A stretch of 64,000 nucleotides of DNA from UKL13-2 sp947085425 (lineage in GTDB: Bacteria; Pseudomonadota; Gammaproteobacteria; Burkholderiales; Usitatibacteraceae). Where the stretch lies: assembly GCA_947085425.1 (NCBI GenBank), contig CAMTWK010000026.1, positions 1 to 64,000 of the forward strand. Direction: 5' to 3'. This document shows, piece by piece, positions 24,795 to 33,993 of this stretch. Each line of letters starts with the position of its first letter. The first letter of the stretch is position 1. Under the pieces are notes generated by a model. It worked only from the letters and a program-made list of their open reading frames with translations. It did no database searches and had not been told where the DNA came from. The position numbers were made by a program, and so were the translations under genes.

Positions 24795-26827
24795 TCGGCC
24801 ACCTGCCGCGCAAAATCGTCGCGTCTGTTGCCACTGCGGCCATTTGCTGGCGGTGTATTTGCGCCTGCCGGGGCACGAATTGGAATGCGATAACGTTTAT
24901 CCCCAATCGCAAAAATCCCTCCCAACGCCATCAAAATGCAGCCCGCCCATATCCAGTCAATAAATGGTTTGATGTAAATCCGCACACCCCAGGCACCGTC
25001 CGTGGCGTTCTCCACCGGCTCGCCCAGCGCCACATACAGATCACGCGTGAAACCGGAATCGATGGCGGCTTCGGTCATGGTTTGTCCGGAGGCAAAATAG
25101 GTGCGTTTTTCGGGCGATAGCCGCGTCACCACCTTGCCATTCTGGCTGACCTCAAAACGGCCTTTGACGGAGGAATAATTCGGCCCCGGCACATCACCGA
25201 CGGACACAAATTTGAACGTGTACCCCCCCTCGGTGACACTGCCGCCCGGTGCCATACGCACATCGCGCTCGGTCTCGTAGCCTCTGACCAGCGTGATGCC
25301 AATCACCAACACCGCCATACCGACATGTGCGATGTGCATGGCGTAATAACTTGAACTATTACTGCGTAATTTTTGCCACAACCCGTCTCCCGCGGTCGCG
25401 CGGAGACGATGCACAATGGCGGCAACCGAGGCGGCAATAATCCAGAACGCCAACAACAATCCCAGCGCCACCAGCAACGACCATTTGCCCATCACGAACG
25501 GAACAACAATTGCACTCGCCACCGCCACGGCAAACGCCCACTTCAATCGCGTCCACAAATCCGGCAACGTCGCCCGTCGCCATGCCACCACCGGCCCGAC
25601 CGCCATCAAAAATAATGCCGGTGCCATCAACGGATAAAACACCGTATCAAAATACGGCGGACCGACGGAAATCTTGCCGAGTTTCAGGGCGTCAAGAAAC
25701 AAGGGGTAGAGTGTGCCGAGCATCACCGCCAGCATCGCCACCACCAGCAAAACATTATTGGCGAGCAAAAACGATTCACGCGATATGCCGGCAAAGCCGC
25801 CGGGAATCCTGGCCAGCCCCAGTTGCGGCGCGCGCCAGGCGTACAACGCCAGTGACGCGCCAATCACCACCACCAGAAAGGCGAGAATAAACGCACCGCG
25901 CGCCGGGTCGGTGGCAAAGGCATGCACACTGGTCAGTACGCCAGAGCGCACCAGAAACGTGCCCAACAGTGACATCGAAAACGCCATGATCGCCAGCAAC
26001 ACCGTCCAGCTTTTGAAGATGCCGCGTTTTTCGGTCACCGCCAGCGAGTGGATCAACGCCGTGCCGATTAACCACGGCATGAACGAGGCGTTTTCGACCG
26101 GATCCCAAAACCACCAGCCACCCCAGCCCAATTCGTAATAAGCCCAGGCACTGCCGAGGGCAATGCCGAGCGTCAGAAAAATCCACGCGGCGGTGGTCCA
26201 CGGCCGCGACCAGCGCGCCCACGTCGCGTCAAGCTTGCCGCCGATCAGCGCCGCCACCGCAAACGCAAACGCCACCGAAAAACCGACATAACCCATATAC
26301 AGCATCGGCGGATGGTAGATCATACCCATGTCCTGCAACAGGGGATTGAGGTCGCGCCCTTCGATTGCCGCCGGCCACACACGATCAAACGGGTTTGAGG
26401 TCATCAGCGTGAAAAGGAAAAACCCGATGGCAATCAGCCCCATCACCGCCAACACGCGCGCGATCACTTCCTGCGGCAAATTGCGGCTGAACACAGACAC
26501 GGCATAAGTCCAGCCCGTGTGCATCACCAACCACAACAACAACGAGCCTTCATGGGAGCCCCACGACGCCGTGATCTTGTAATACACCGGCAGCTTGGTG
26601 TTGGAATTCGCGACCACGTTTTTGACCGAAAAATCACTGGTGATAAAACTGTAGATCAGACAGGCAAAGGCGATCACCACAAACACAAATTGGCCGGCTG
26701 CCAAGGGTCGCGCCATCGCCATCCATTGACCGTTGTTGCGGAATGCACCAACCATCGGCACGGTGCCGAGCACAATGGCCAGACACAGGGCGATGATCAA
26801 AGAAAAGTGACCGAGTTCAGGAATCAT
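24791..26827 (-). CDS. ccmF: Heme lyase subunit CcmF
   Basis: CcmF is the large inner membrane component that joins heme to CxxCH motifs of apocytochrome c. The 678 residues form many TM helices with the tryptophan-rich WWD motif GWGGWWFWDPVENASFMPWL near 230-250 and a large periplasmic C-terminal loop before the last TM helix. It sits between ccmE and ccmG, as in other system I operons. No disruption is seen. Confidence 0.97.
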   Translation of the reverse strand: MIPELGHFSLIIALCLAIVLGTVPMVGAFRNNGQWMAMARPLAAGQFVFVVIAFACLIYSFITSDFSVKNVVANSNTKLPVYYKITASWGSHEGSLLLWLVMHTGWTYAVSVFSRNLPQEVIARVLAVMGLIAIGFFLFTLMTSNPFDRVWPAAIEGRDLNPLLQDMGMIYHPPMLYMGYVGFSVAFAFAVAALIGGKLDATWARWSRPWTTAAWIFLTLGIALGSAWAYYELGWGGWWFWDPVENASFMPWLIGTALIHSLAVTEKRGIFKSWTVLLAIMAFSMSLLGTFLVRSGVLTSVHAFATDPARGAFILAFLVVVIGASLALYAWRAPQLGLARIPGGFAGISRESFLLANNVLLVVAMLAVMLGTLYPLFLDALKLGKISVGPPYFDTVFYPLMAPALFLMAVGPVVAWRRATLPDLWTRLKWAFAVAVASAIVVPFVMGKWSLLVALGLLLAFWIIAASVAAIVHRLRATAGDGLWQKLRSNSSSYYAMHIAHVGMAVLVIGITLVRGYETERDVRMAPGGSVTEGGYTFKFVSVGDVPGPNYSSVKGRFEVSQNGKVVTRLSPEKRTYFASGQTMTEAAIDSGFTRDLYVALGEPVENATDGAWGVRIYIKPFIDWIWAGCILMALGGIFAIGDKRYRIPIRAPAGANTPPANGRSGNRRDDFARQVAE

Positions 26828-26856
26828 TTATATGTCCAAAAAAAACTGCAAAAACG

Positions 26857-27348
26857 TTATTGGCCCGGCGCCTGCGTGACCACCGACTTTTGTCCGGCAA
26901 AAATATTGCCGTCGATCGGCTTGCCCGCTTGTTTCAGGGCTTCGGCGGCTTCCGGTGGCATGTAATTTTCGTCATGTTTTGCCAGTACTTCCGAGGCGCG
27001 AAAAATGCCATCACCACCGATACGCCCCTGCGCCACCACACCCTTGCCCTCTTTGAACAGATCGGGCAGGATGCCGGTGTAGGTCACCGGAATTGTTTTG
27101 GCGGTGTCGGTAATACTAAAGCCCACGGTCAGCCCGTCGATTTGGCGTTTAACACTACCCGCCGTCACCAACCCACCAATTCGAAAGGTGCGCTCTTTTG
27201 GTGCCTGGTCATCAGCGACCTGCGTGGGCGTGAAGAAAAACACCCGGTTCTCGCGCAACGCGCCCACCACCAGTGTGGCGGCAATACCCAATATGGAAAG
27301 TCCGATCAACACCCATAACACGCGTCTTTGCCTTGGTCTTAGTATCAT
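26857..27348 (-). CDS. ccmE: Periplasmic heme chaperone CcmE
   Basis: CcmE covalently holds heme through a histidine and passes it to CcmF/CcmH. The 163 residues have an N-terminal TM anchor (VLWVLIGLSILGIAATLVV), an OB-fold core (FRIGGLVTAGSV) and the heme-binding motif AKHDENYMP. The histidine of HDENY is the attachment residue known in this family. The start overlaps the ccmD stop by 4 bp. Confidence 0.97.
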   Translation of the reverse strand: MILRPRQRRVLWVLIGLSILGIAATLVVGALRENRVFFFTPTQVADDQAPKERTFRIGGLVTAGSVKRQIDGLTVGFSITDTAKTIPVTYTGILPDLFKEGKGVVAQGRIGGDGIFRASEVLAKHDENYMPPEAAEALKQAGKPIDGNIFAGQKSVVTQAPGQ

Positions 27349-27521
27349 GATTGTTCCGATATTTTTTGCACAATGATTTGCTCGCGAATTTCCGCCTGTG
27401 CACGATGAATCCGCAACCGCACCAAAATAATTTCAAGAGTCACCGCGGCCAGGAATGCGCCAAACGAGCCCCAAACAAACAAACCGCGGCCACCCATCGA
27501 AAAAAAGTCCGCCCAATTCAT
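27345..27521 (-). CDS. ccmD: Heme exporter protein CcmD
   Basis: This 58-residue single-TM protein starts MNWADFFSMGGRGLFVWGSF, with a C-terminal basic tail, and links CcmC with CcmE. The ATG at 27519-27521 overlaps the ccmC stop by 4 bp; a longer frame reaches 27551 but would overlap ccmC further. The W-F-MGG pattern and size fit the family. Confidence 0.92.
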   Translation of the reverse strand: MNWADFFSMGGRGLFVWGSFGAFLAAVTLEIILVRLRIHRAQAEIREQIIVQKISEQS

Positions 27522-28252
27522 ACGTTTGCCTCCTTGATTGTCCGCACCCACGCGTTGTTTTTTTCCCGCTCAAGGATGATGGCGCGCACCCGGCACAAGG
27601 CAATCGCAATCGCGTACATCCAACACGCCAATGCCATGATCAACATGGCCAACAGCATGGTCGCCGCCATTTTATTGCCCTGGCTGATCGATACCGAGGC
27701 CCCCTGATGCAGGGTATTCCACCACTTCACCGAAAAATAAATGATCGGCACATTCACCGAACCGACCAGCACCAACAATGCACCGGCCTTGTCGGCGCGC
27801 TTTTTGTCTTCAATCGCATTGACCAAGGCAAGATAACCGACATACAAAAACAACAGGATCAGGGTTGAGGTCATGCGTGCATCCCACGCCCAATAAGTAC
27901 CCCAGGTCGGCCTGCCCCACAACGCTCCGGTCCATAATGCCAGCGCCGTAAATATGGCGCCAGTAGGCGCCAGTGCTTCGATCATCATTGACGATAAGCG
28001 CGTTTGATAGACCAGCGACAACACCGCATAACCGGCCATCACCAGATAAATGAACATCGCCATCCATGCAGTCGGCACATGGATAAAAATAATCCGATAC
28101 ACCTCTCCCTGCTGAAAATCTTCAGGGGCGACAAACAAACCCAAATAAAGTCCGGCCACACACAACAAACTTGCCAACGCGCCAAACCACGGCACCATTT
28201 TACCGGCCAGGGGATAAAACGACGAAGGAGCGGAATATTTAAACAGGCTCAT
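27518..28252 (-). CDS. ccmC: Heme exporter protein CcmC
   Basis: CcmC is an inner membrane WWD-family protein that loads heme onto CcmE. The 244 residues have six hydrophobic helices and the motif ALWGRPTWGTYWAWDARMTS near 120-139. The flanking histidine IFIHVPTAW that helps coordinate heme is present. It is 12 bp downstream of ccmB. Confidence 0.97.
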   Translation of the reverse strand: MSLFKYSAPSSFYPLAGKMVPWFGALASLLCVAGLYLGLFVAPEDFQQGEVYRIIFIHVPTAWMAMFIYLVMAGYAVLSLVYQTRLSSMMIEALAPTGAIFTALALWTGALWGRPTWGTYWAWDARMTSTLILLFLYVGYLALVNAIEDKKRADKAGALLVLVGSVNVPIIYFSVKWWNTLHQGASVSISQGNKMAATMLLAMLIMALACWMYAIAIALCRVRAIILEREKNNAWVRTIKEANV

Positions 28253-28264
28253 GTTAATCCAGTC

Positions 28265-28972
28265 TTAATCCAAAGAAATTTTCACCGCTGCCGCAACCGC
28301 AAATGGCACTGCAACCATCCCCGACAGCGCCAGCGCCGCCAATAACGATAAATTTGCCGCCGCATCCAGACCGGTCATGGTGGACTCCACCGCACCCGCA
28401 CCAAAAATCAGCACCGGAATGTAAAGCGGCAAAACCAACAAGGCCATCAAAATTGAGCTCCCGCGCACCCCGAGCGTGAGTGCCGCGCCGATCGCGCCCA
28501 ACATCGTCAAAACCGGGGTACCCAGTAATAGACCGGCAAACACCACCAACAGTTCCTTCGCATCCAGACCAAATTGCAAACCCATCAACGGCGACACCAA
28601 CGCCACCGGCAAGCCGGTGGTGAGCCAATGCGCAACCATTTTACCGCCACACAGCAATGGCAGTGGATAACGCGATAACACCAATTGTTCCAACGTGCCA
28701 TCCAGATAATCCTGCTGAAACAAGCGCGGCAGCGTCAGCAGCACGGCGAGCAAGGCGCACACCCACACCACACCGGGGGCAATTCGTTTCAGCAGCACGG
28801 TTTCCGGGCCGATTGCCAGTGGAAACAAACTCACCACGATGACAAAAAATACCAGCGCCTGCACCAGCTCGCCACGTGAACGCATGGCGAGTTTGATGTC
28901 GCGGGCGGCTGCGACCAGCAGTCCGCGCTCCGGAGTTTGCAATTCAAATTCAGCTGGCGTCTGGACTTTCAT
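28265..28972 (-). CDS. ccmB: Heme exporter permease subunit CcmB
   Basis: CcmB is the membrane partner of the CcmA ATPase in the CcmABCD complex, which releases holo-CcmE. The 235-residue protein has about six TM helices and the family segments FQQDYLDGTLEQLVLSRYPL and LGTPVLTMLGAIGAALTLG. It overlaps the ccmA stop by 4 bp. Confidence 0.95.
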   Translation of the reverse strand: MKVQTPAEFELQTPERGLLVAAARDIKLAMRSRGELVQALVFFVIVVSLFPLAIGPETVLLKRIAPGVVWVCALLAVLLTLPRLFQQDYLDGTLEQLVLSRYPLPLLCGGKMVAHWLTTGLPVALVSPLMGLQFGLDAKELLVVFAGLLLGTPVLTMLGAIGAALTLGVRGSSILMALLVLPLYIPVLIFGAGAVESTMTGLDAAANLSLLAALALSGMVAVPFAVAAAVKISLD

Positions 28973-29604
28973 CGCGTTATCTCCTGCATCACCAGTTCTT
29001 TGACCCGGCCTTGCAACGGCAGGGCCAAATGTGTGGCGATGACAGCGATACCGCCGCGCGTCAAATGGGCATCGACCGTTTGCAGCAGCAAAGCCACGCC
29101 GGCATCATCAAGCGCGTTGGTCGGCTCATCGAGTAGCCACACCCTGCGGTCACTAAGTAACAGTCTGGCCATGCCGATGCGGCGCTTTTGCCCCTGTGAC
29201 AATTTACGGCCGATCACCTGTCTGCGGCCCAGCAAGCCGACCTGATTTAACGTTTCCAGCCGTACCGCAAGTGTGGTGTTGATGGTATCCAGCGCCAATT
29301 GATCGGCCAGATTTTCCTCGGCGCTGAGTTCGTCCTTTAACGCATTGGCATGGCCGACGTACAACACCGCCGCACGATGCAGCGGCGACAACATGGCCAA
29401 TTTTTGGTCGTTGAGATAAACCTCCCCCCCGTCCGACGCGGCCAATCCGGCCAACAGCCGCAACAAACTGGTTTTACCCACGCCATTGGGACCGCGCAGA
29501 ATCAACGCCTCGCCGGGCAGCACCTCAAACGACAAGTCGGCAAATAAAAAACGTTCGCCGCGCTTAAGCGTGAGCGCAGCCGCGCGCAGCCGGGCGGCTG
29601 TCAC
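28969..29604 (-). CDS. ccmA: Heme exporter ATP-binding subunit CcmA
   Basis: This is a 211-residue cytoplasmic ABC ATPase. Walker A is RGPNGVGKTSLLRLLAG, the signature is LSQGQKRRIGMARL, and Walker B is VWLLDEPTNALD. The translation start is GTG at 29602-29604, sharing one base with the ccmI stop. It heads the compact ccmABCDEFGH run. Confidence 0.96.
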   Translation of the reverse strand: MTAARLRAAALTLKRGERFLFADLSFEVLPGEALILRGPNGVGKTSLLRLLAGLAASDGGEVYLNDQKLAMLSPLHRAAVLYVGHANALKDELSAEENLADQLALDTINTTLAVRLETLNQVGLLGRRQVIGRKLSQGQKRRIGMARLLLSDRRVWLLDEPTNALDDAGVALLLQTVDAHLTRGGIAVIATHLALPLQGRVKELVMQEITR

Positions 29605-30992
29605 TATGGGACAACCTTGTTGATGGTGATGTTCACCTTTGACGCCGACGGTTTGACGGCGGTACTCACACCAACAAAATCACCGGGCTTTAAGACTGCA
29701 TCACCGGCTTTGGAAATGCGCGCCTCAATGGTCACCGACTCAAACGACGACAAACTCATACCCGATGTCATGGCCATGGCATCGGTTAATGAATAGGCAT
29801 GCGGCCAAACCGCCGGTGCACCGATCCGTAACACCGCCAGCGGCATTTTCGGGCCATCGGTCGCGCGTGCCAATACAAACATGATGTCGCCTTTGGCCAG
29901 TTTCGCCTTGAGTTCCGGCGCGAGATCAATTTGCCCTGACACGGTTTTTCCGGCCGCAGCCGTCGCAGGACCTGGATCGGCAGGCGGTGCGGCGGCTGGC
30001 GCTGATGGTGCGACAGGCGCGGGTGTGATGGCGGGCGCGGGGGCCTGCCGCGCGCTTTCCACCTGTGGCTGCTGCGGAAAAGCCGGTTGACCGGTTTTGA
30101 TTTCGTTGATGATGGCAGTGACTTGTACAAAATCATCCGAATCCCTGGGCACCAACGATTTTAGTTTTTCCCAACTTTTGAGTGCCGCCGTTTTATTGCC
30201 GGCGCGCATGTCGGCGGTGCCGGCCAGGGCCAGCGCCTTCATATTGTTGCCGTCAATTTTTAATGCCTGCAAAATAAGTTGGCGTGGTTTGCCCTCAAAT
30301 ACGCCGTCTTGCAGCATCACCTCGGTATCGGCGTAATCAGCAAGCAACTGCGCATCATTGGGTGCAAGCGCGACCGCACGGGCAAAGGCTTTGGCCGCCA
30401 GGGCATATTGCCCGAGCGCGTTTTGCGAACGCGCCAACAGCACCCAACCCTTTGGATCGTTCGGGTTTTCTTCCATTTTCCGCGCCAAGTTTTCCACCAG
30501 CGCCAACACTTGTTTATCCGACATGGCGGCATCGGCCGGAGTGGACGGCTCCGTCGCCGATGGTGACGTGGCCAGCATGGTGCCGGCGTGGCTCCCTTGG
30601 GCACCCTGGTAGCCTCCCCAATACATATAACCAAGGGTGGCACCCACCACGACAAACAACGACACAACAATTGCCAGCGTCCACGCCGGTTTCGCGGCAT
30701 TATTTACTGAAGGTGCAGGCCCATCCTGATCTTTCACTTCCAAGCTCACCTCGCCGACCATACGCGTGGCCAGCTCATCGAGGGCGCGATCACGCGCGGA
30801 TTCGTCAATCAATCCGCGTTGAAACTCCGTTTCAATCTCCTGACTTTGCAAACGAAACGCGGCCAGATTGGCCGACTCGGTGGAAATGTCGCCCGCCACC
30901 ACGTCTTGATCGGTAAAACGATGGCGCAATATCGGAAACAACACAAAAACCAGCGCCAGCAACAGCATGATGGAAGCAATCACATAAAACAT
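29604..30992 (-). CDS. ccmI: Cytochrome c biogenesis factor CcmI
   Basis: CcmI is an inner membrane chaperone that holds apocytochrome c. The ATG at 30990-30992 gives 462 residues; a GTG at 31037 lies upstream of the likely -10 box and is rejected. Two TM helices (about 3-20 and 108-130) flank a cytoplasmic leucine-rich loop. A periplasmic part has three TPR-like repeats (NDPKGWVLLARSQNALGQY and following), a Pro/Ala linker and a C-terminal beta-rich domain. Here ccmI is the first gene of the operon, whereas it is usually the last or is fused to ccmH. Confidence 0.92.
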   Translation of the reverse strand: MFYVIASIMLLLALVFVLFPILRHRFTDQDVVAGDISTESANLAAFRLQSQEIETEFQRGLIDESARDRALDELATRMVGEVSLEVKDQDGPAPSVNNAAKPAWTLAIVVSLFVVVGATLGYMYWGGYQGAQGSHAGTMLATSPSATEPSTPADAAMSDKQVLALVENLARKMEENPNDPKGWVLLARSQNALGQYALAAKAFARAVALAPNDAQLLADYADTEVMLQDGVFEGKPRQLILQALKIDGNNMKALALAGTADMRAGNKTAALKSWEKLKSLVPRDSDDFVQVTAIINEIKTGQPAFPQQPQVESARQAPAPAITPAPVAPSAPAAAPPADPGPATAAAGKTVSGQIDLAPELKAKLAKGDIMFVLARATDGPKMPLAVLRIGAPAVWPHAYSLTDAMAMTSGMSLSSFESVTIEARISKAGDAVLKPGDFVGVSTAVKPSASKVNITINKVVP

Positions 30993-31022
30993 AAGTTCAG
31001 GCCGAGAAAGAAATAGACTGAC

Positions 31023-31028
31023 ATTATA
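31023..31028 (-). promoter_or_regulatory. Candidate -10 box of the ccm operon
   Basis: A perfect TATAAT lies on the minus strand 31 bp before the ccmI ATG. No convincing -35 hexamer is present at 16-18 bp, so activation by another factor is possible. Confidence 0.45.
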
Positions 31029-31037
31029 GCCAGCCAC

Positions 31038-31344
31038 ACTCTGTCAGGTTGAAATTTGCTGTCGGTCACCACATCGGCTTTTGTAACCGCCATGATTTGG
31101 CTGGTCGAAATTGCAAAATAATGACGCTTAACTTCAAATACCGCCATTTTTGGATAAACTAATCACGGCGCATGATTTACAAATTATAAAATTACGCCTC
31201 TGCTTCTTCGTATACAGATCCGGCCATTCAACTTTTTAAAAATCGTTCGTGCCGCTTGGAGCATCCGATCGGCTCTGCCAAGGATAGGCAATACAGTCAG
31301 CGTATGGTTTGTATGGTTTGCGCAGGTTGTGCCAAAAAAAACAA
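31038..31344. other. Divergent intergenic region between ccm and the multiheme cluster
   Basis: There is no gene. It must contain the control sites of both divergent units. An AT-rich patch near 31170-31195 (ATTATAAAATTA) could be the -10 region for the plus-strand operon, but no clear -35 or FNR-type dyad is seen. Confidence 0.4.
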
Positions 31345-32184
31345 ATGCCCCATCAGACAGTTCTGGAATACCGGCACTACCGTTATTTAAAAATTGCGCT
31401 GCTGGTCATCGTCACCTCGATCGCCGCGTACGTGTTTCAAGACGCGCCGGTTGGTCGATACGGCGGTACGCCGGTGGGATATGCGTTGGGCATCGCCGCT
31501 GCCGCCGTCGTTTTTTGGCTGATGTGGTTCGGCGTGCGCAAACGTCAATACACCGGGTCCAAAACAACTTTACAAGGCTGGTTATCCGCCCACGTTTATT
31601 TGGGTGCGGCGCTGATTATTATCACCACCTTGCACGCTGCGTTTCAGGTGGGTTGGAATATTCATACGCTGGCGTATTTGTTGTTATTGATCGTTATCGC
31701 TTCCGGTTTTTTTGGCGTCTATGCCTACCTGCGATTTCCAACCATGCAGACCAATAACCTCGGTGATGAAACCCTCAACGCGGTGTTATTACGCATAGGT
31801 GACCTCGACAAAGAAGCGCAGCGGCTGGTCATGACCCTGCCCGACAAATTTAATCAAGCCGTACAGCAAAGTGTGCAGTACACACTTATCGGTGGCAGCG
31901 TACGCAACCAATTACGACTCAAACATCCCGATTGCCCGACCAACAAAGCCATCCCCATTCTGGAAGACCAAACCAACAAAGCGGAATTGAACATCGAGCA
32001 GGCGCAGACCTTGCACGCGCTTTATAGCGTGATGTTACGCAAACAAAAAGCGGTCGTGCGCGCCCGCCGCGACATTCGCTTCCGGGCGATGATGCAAGTC
32101 TGGCTGTACGTGCATGTGCCGCTGTCATTTTGTTTATTGGCGGCGTTGATTGCGCACATCATCTCTGTGTTTTTTTACTGGTAA
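31345..32184 (+). CDS. Diheme b-type transmembrane cytochrome-like protein
   Basis: This 279-residue integral membrane protein starts at ATG 31345; TTG 31309 is an in-frame alternative. There are about five hydrophobic helices. Two of them carry histidine pairs with identical spacing: H-x13-H in AHVYLGAALIIITTLH and again in VHVPLSFCLLAALIAH. That is the arrangement by which b-type cytochromes and ferric reductase/NOX proteins stack two hemes across a membrane. A soluble loop of about 110 residues separates the pairs. It is the first gene of the multiheme operon and 12 bp before the next. I infer electron exchange between cytoplasm or quinone pool and periplasm. Confidence 0.7.
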   Translation: MPHQTVLEYRHYRYLKIALLVIVTSIAAYVFQDAPVGRYGGTPVGYALGIAAAAVVFWLMWFGVRKRQYTGSKTTLQGWLSAHVYLGAALIIITTLHAAFQVGWNIHTLAYLLLLIVIASGFFGVYAYLRFPTMQTNNLGDETLNAVLLRIGDLDKEAQRLVMTLPDKFNQAVQQSVQYTLIGGSVRNQLRLKHPDCPTNKAIPILEDQTNKAELNIEQAQTLHALYSVMLRKQKAVVRARRDIRFRAMMQVWLYVHVPLSFCLLAALIAHIISVFFYW

Positions 32185-32196
32185 GGCGGTGTTGAC

Positions 32197-33993
32197 GTGA
32201 AGCTACTTCTCGCCCGTCTCAACCGCAATAAACAAGGACAGGTCGCCCGCACCGATGAAATTCTTGAGTCCGAGTCAATTCCGATCGGGCGCGGCAGTGA
32301 CTGCAAATTACATTTACCCGACCCGCGCGTGGCCTTACATCACGCCGTCATTCAGAAAGGCGCGGCCGACAGAATCAGCATTGACGCCACCCAGGGAGTG
32401 ATTGCAATTGATGGCCGGTCCGAGCGTGCATCGTTGCTCAAAACCGATCTGCTGATCAAACTTGGCCCCTACACTATCATCGTGTTGCCGACGCCGGACG
32501 ATGTGGATGTCGCCATATCGTTGGAATTGACCGAACCTTTGGCCGATCGCACCGAAGCAACCATACAAGCGCAAAAAATCGCCTCTGCCGGACTCGGCTC
32601 AACCTGGCTCTCCAAACGCCGGATGTCCTGGCTGCTTGCGGGCGTGGTTGCCCTGATTTTTATAATCTGGCCGATCTGGCATGTCGTGAATACCGACACC
32701 CATATAGTCGGCGAAAAAAAGCTCGCCAAGATCACCGCAGATGCGTCTTGGGATCCCGGTCCGCTTGATAGTGGTCATACCAGTTTTGGCCGCGATTGCA
32801 TTCGCTGCCACCAAACGCCGTTTGTACAGGTCAAAAACGAAACCTGCGAATCCTGCCATAAATCCATCGGCTGGCATTTCGCATTGGAAACGGCGGCGGC
32901 CAAACAACTGCACACCAACGTGTTTAGTACCGATGGCAGCGAGGGAAGATGTGCAGCTTGTCACCGTGACCACAAAGGCAAAAATGCACTGAAGCGACAA
33001 GATTCGCCCTTGTGCACAGATTGCCACCGCGATCTTAAAACCCGCCATAACGAGGTGGCCTCACCCAATATTGGCGACTTTAAGAAGGATCATCCGGCGT
33101 TTAAATTGTCGATGCTGGTTGCAGGCAAAACCGGCAAAGACGCGGTCATACGGGTATCACAGAGCGACAAAAACAAACTGGTCGAAAAATCGAATTTGAA
33201 ATTTCCGCACGATGTGCATCTGTCCGAAAATAATCGGGACGGTGTGCGCAGCCCGGGTGGCAAACGCGCCATGGAATGCAAAAATTGTCACGTGCCGGAT
33301 GAAACCGGCACACGTTTTAAGCCGGTGACGATGAAAGAACATTGTCAGGATTGTCACTCACTTGAATTCGAACCAACGGCAACCAGCCGACAGGTGCCGC
33401 ACGGCAAAGTTGATGATGTGATCGCGACCATCAATGAGTTTTATGCGCAAGCGGCCTTCATGGGCAAAACGATTGACCAGCCACCGTCAAAAATTTGGCG
33501 GCCGGGTGATGAGCCACGTACCGGTCCGGATAAAAATATCGCCTGGGTCAATCAAAAAGCCAAGGCCATCACCACCGAGATGATGGAAAAACGGGTTTGT
33601 TTTGCCTGCCATGAAATCACCCGTGTTGGTGTCGGTGCGGCACAATCATGGCATATCGCACCCATTGCCGTGACCAGACACTGGTTGCCGAAGTCCCGTT
33701 TCCCACATAGTCAGCACGCGACCTTTAGTTGCAAGAAGTGCCACGACGTTGAAAAGTCGCAAACCAGTGCGGATATTGCCATTCCGGATTTGGCCTCCTG
33801 CCAATCGTGTCACTCCGGCAATGTGCCCGAACAAGATAAAGCTCCCGGCAGCTGTGAAAGTTGTCACGGCTTTCACACCGGCGGCACCCGCGCCGGGGTA
33901 CCGGTGGTACTACCCAAATTAAAAGATGTCGCCATTACCACCCGTTCCGGAGTGTTTAAACATCCAACCAGCACCCGTCCAGCGGCCAAATGA
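32197..33993 (+). CDS. FHA domain-TM-decaheme c-type cytochrome fusion
   Basis: This 598-residue protein starts at GTG 32197. Residues about 25-95 form an FHA phosphothreonine-binding domain (IPIGRGSDCKLHLPDPRVAL, then HHAV). KRR and a TM helix at about 143-163 place it N-in/C-out. The periplasmic part contains ten CxxCH heme sites: CIRCH, CESCH, CAACH, CTDCH, CKNCH, CQDCH, CFACH, CKKCH, CQSCH and CESCH. This is a tethered decaheme electron carrier with a cytoplasmic phospho-signal reader, an unusual fusion. It overlaps the next gene by 4 bp. Heme count and topology are seen; the FHA role is inferred. Confidence 0.9.
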   Translation: MKLLLARLNRNKQGQVARTDEILESESIPIGRGSDCKLHLPDPRVALHHAVIQKGAADRISIDATQGVIAIDGRSERASLLKTDLLIKLGPYTIIVLPTPDDVDVAISLELTEPLADRTEATIQAQKIASAGLGSTWLSKRRMSWLLAGVVALIFIIWPIWHVVNTDTHIVGEKKLAKITADASWDPGPLDSGHTSFGRDCIRCHQTPFVQVKNETCESCHKSIGWHFALETAAAKQLHTNVFSTDGSEGRCAACHRDHKGKNALKRQDSPLCTDCHRDLKTRHNEVASPNIGDFKKDHPAFKLSMLVAGKTGKDAVIRVSQSDKNKLVEKSNLKFPHDVHLSENNRDGVRSPGGKRAMECKNCHVPDETGTRFKPVTMKEHCQDCHSLEFEPTATSRQVPHGKVDDVIATINEFYAQAAFMGKTIDQPPSKIWRPGDEPRTGPDKNIAWVNQKAKAITTEMMEKRVCFACHEITRVGVGAAQSWHIAPIAVTRHWLPKSRFPHSQHATFSCKKCHDVEKSQTSADIAIPDLASCQSCHSGNVPEQDKAPGSCESCHGFHTGGTRAGVPVVLPKLKDVAITTRSGVFKHPTSTRPAAK

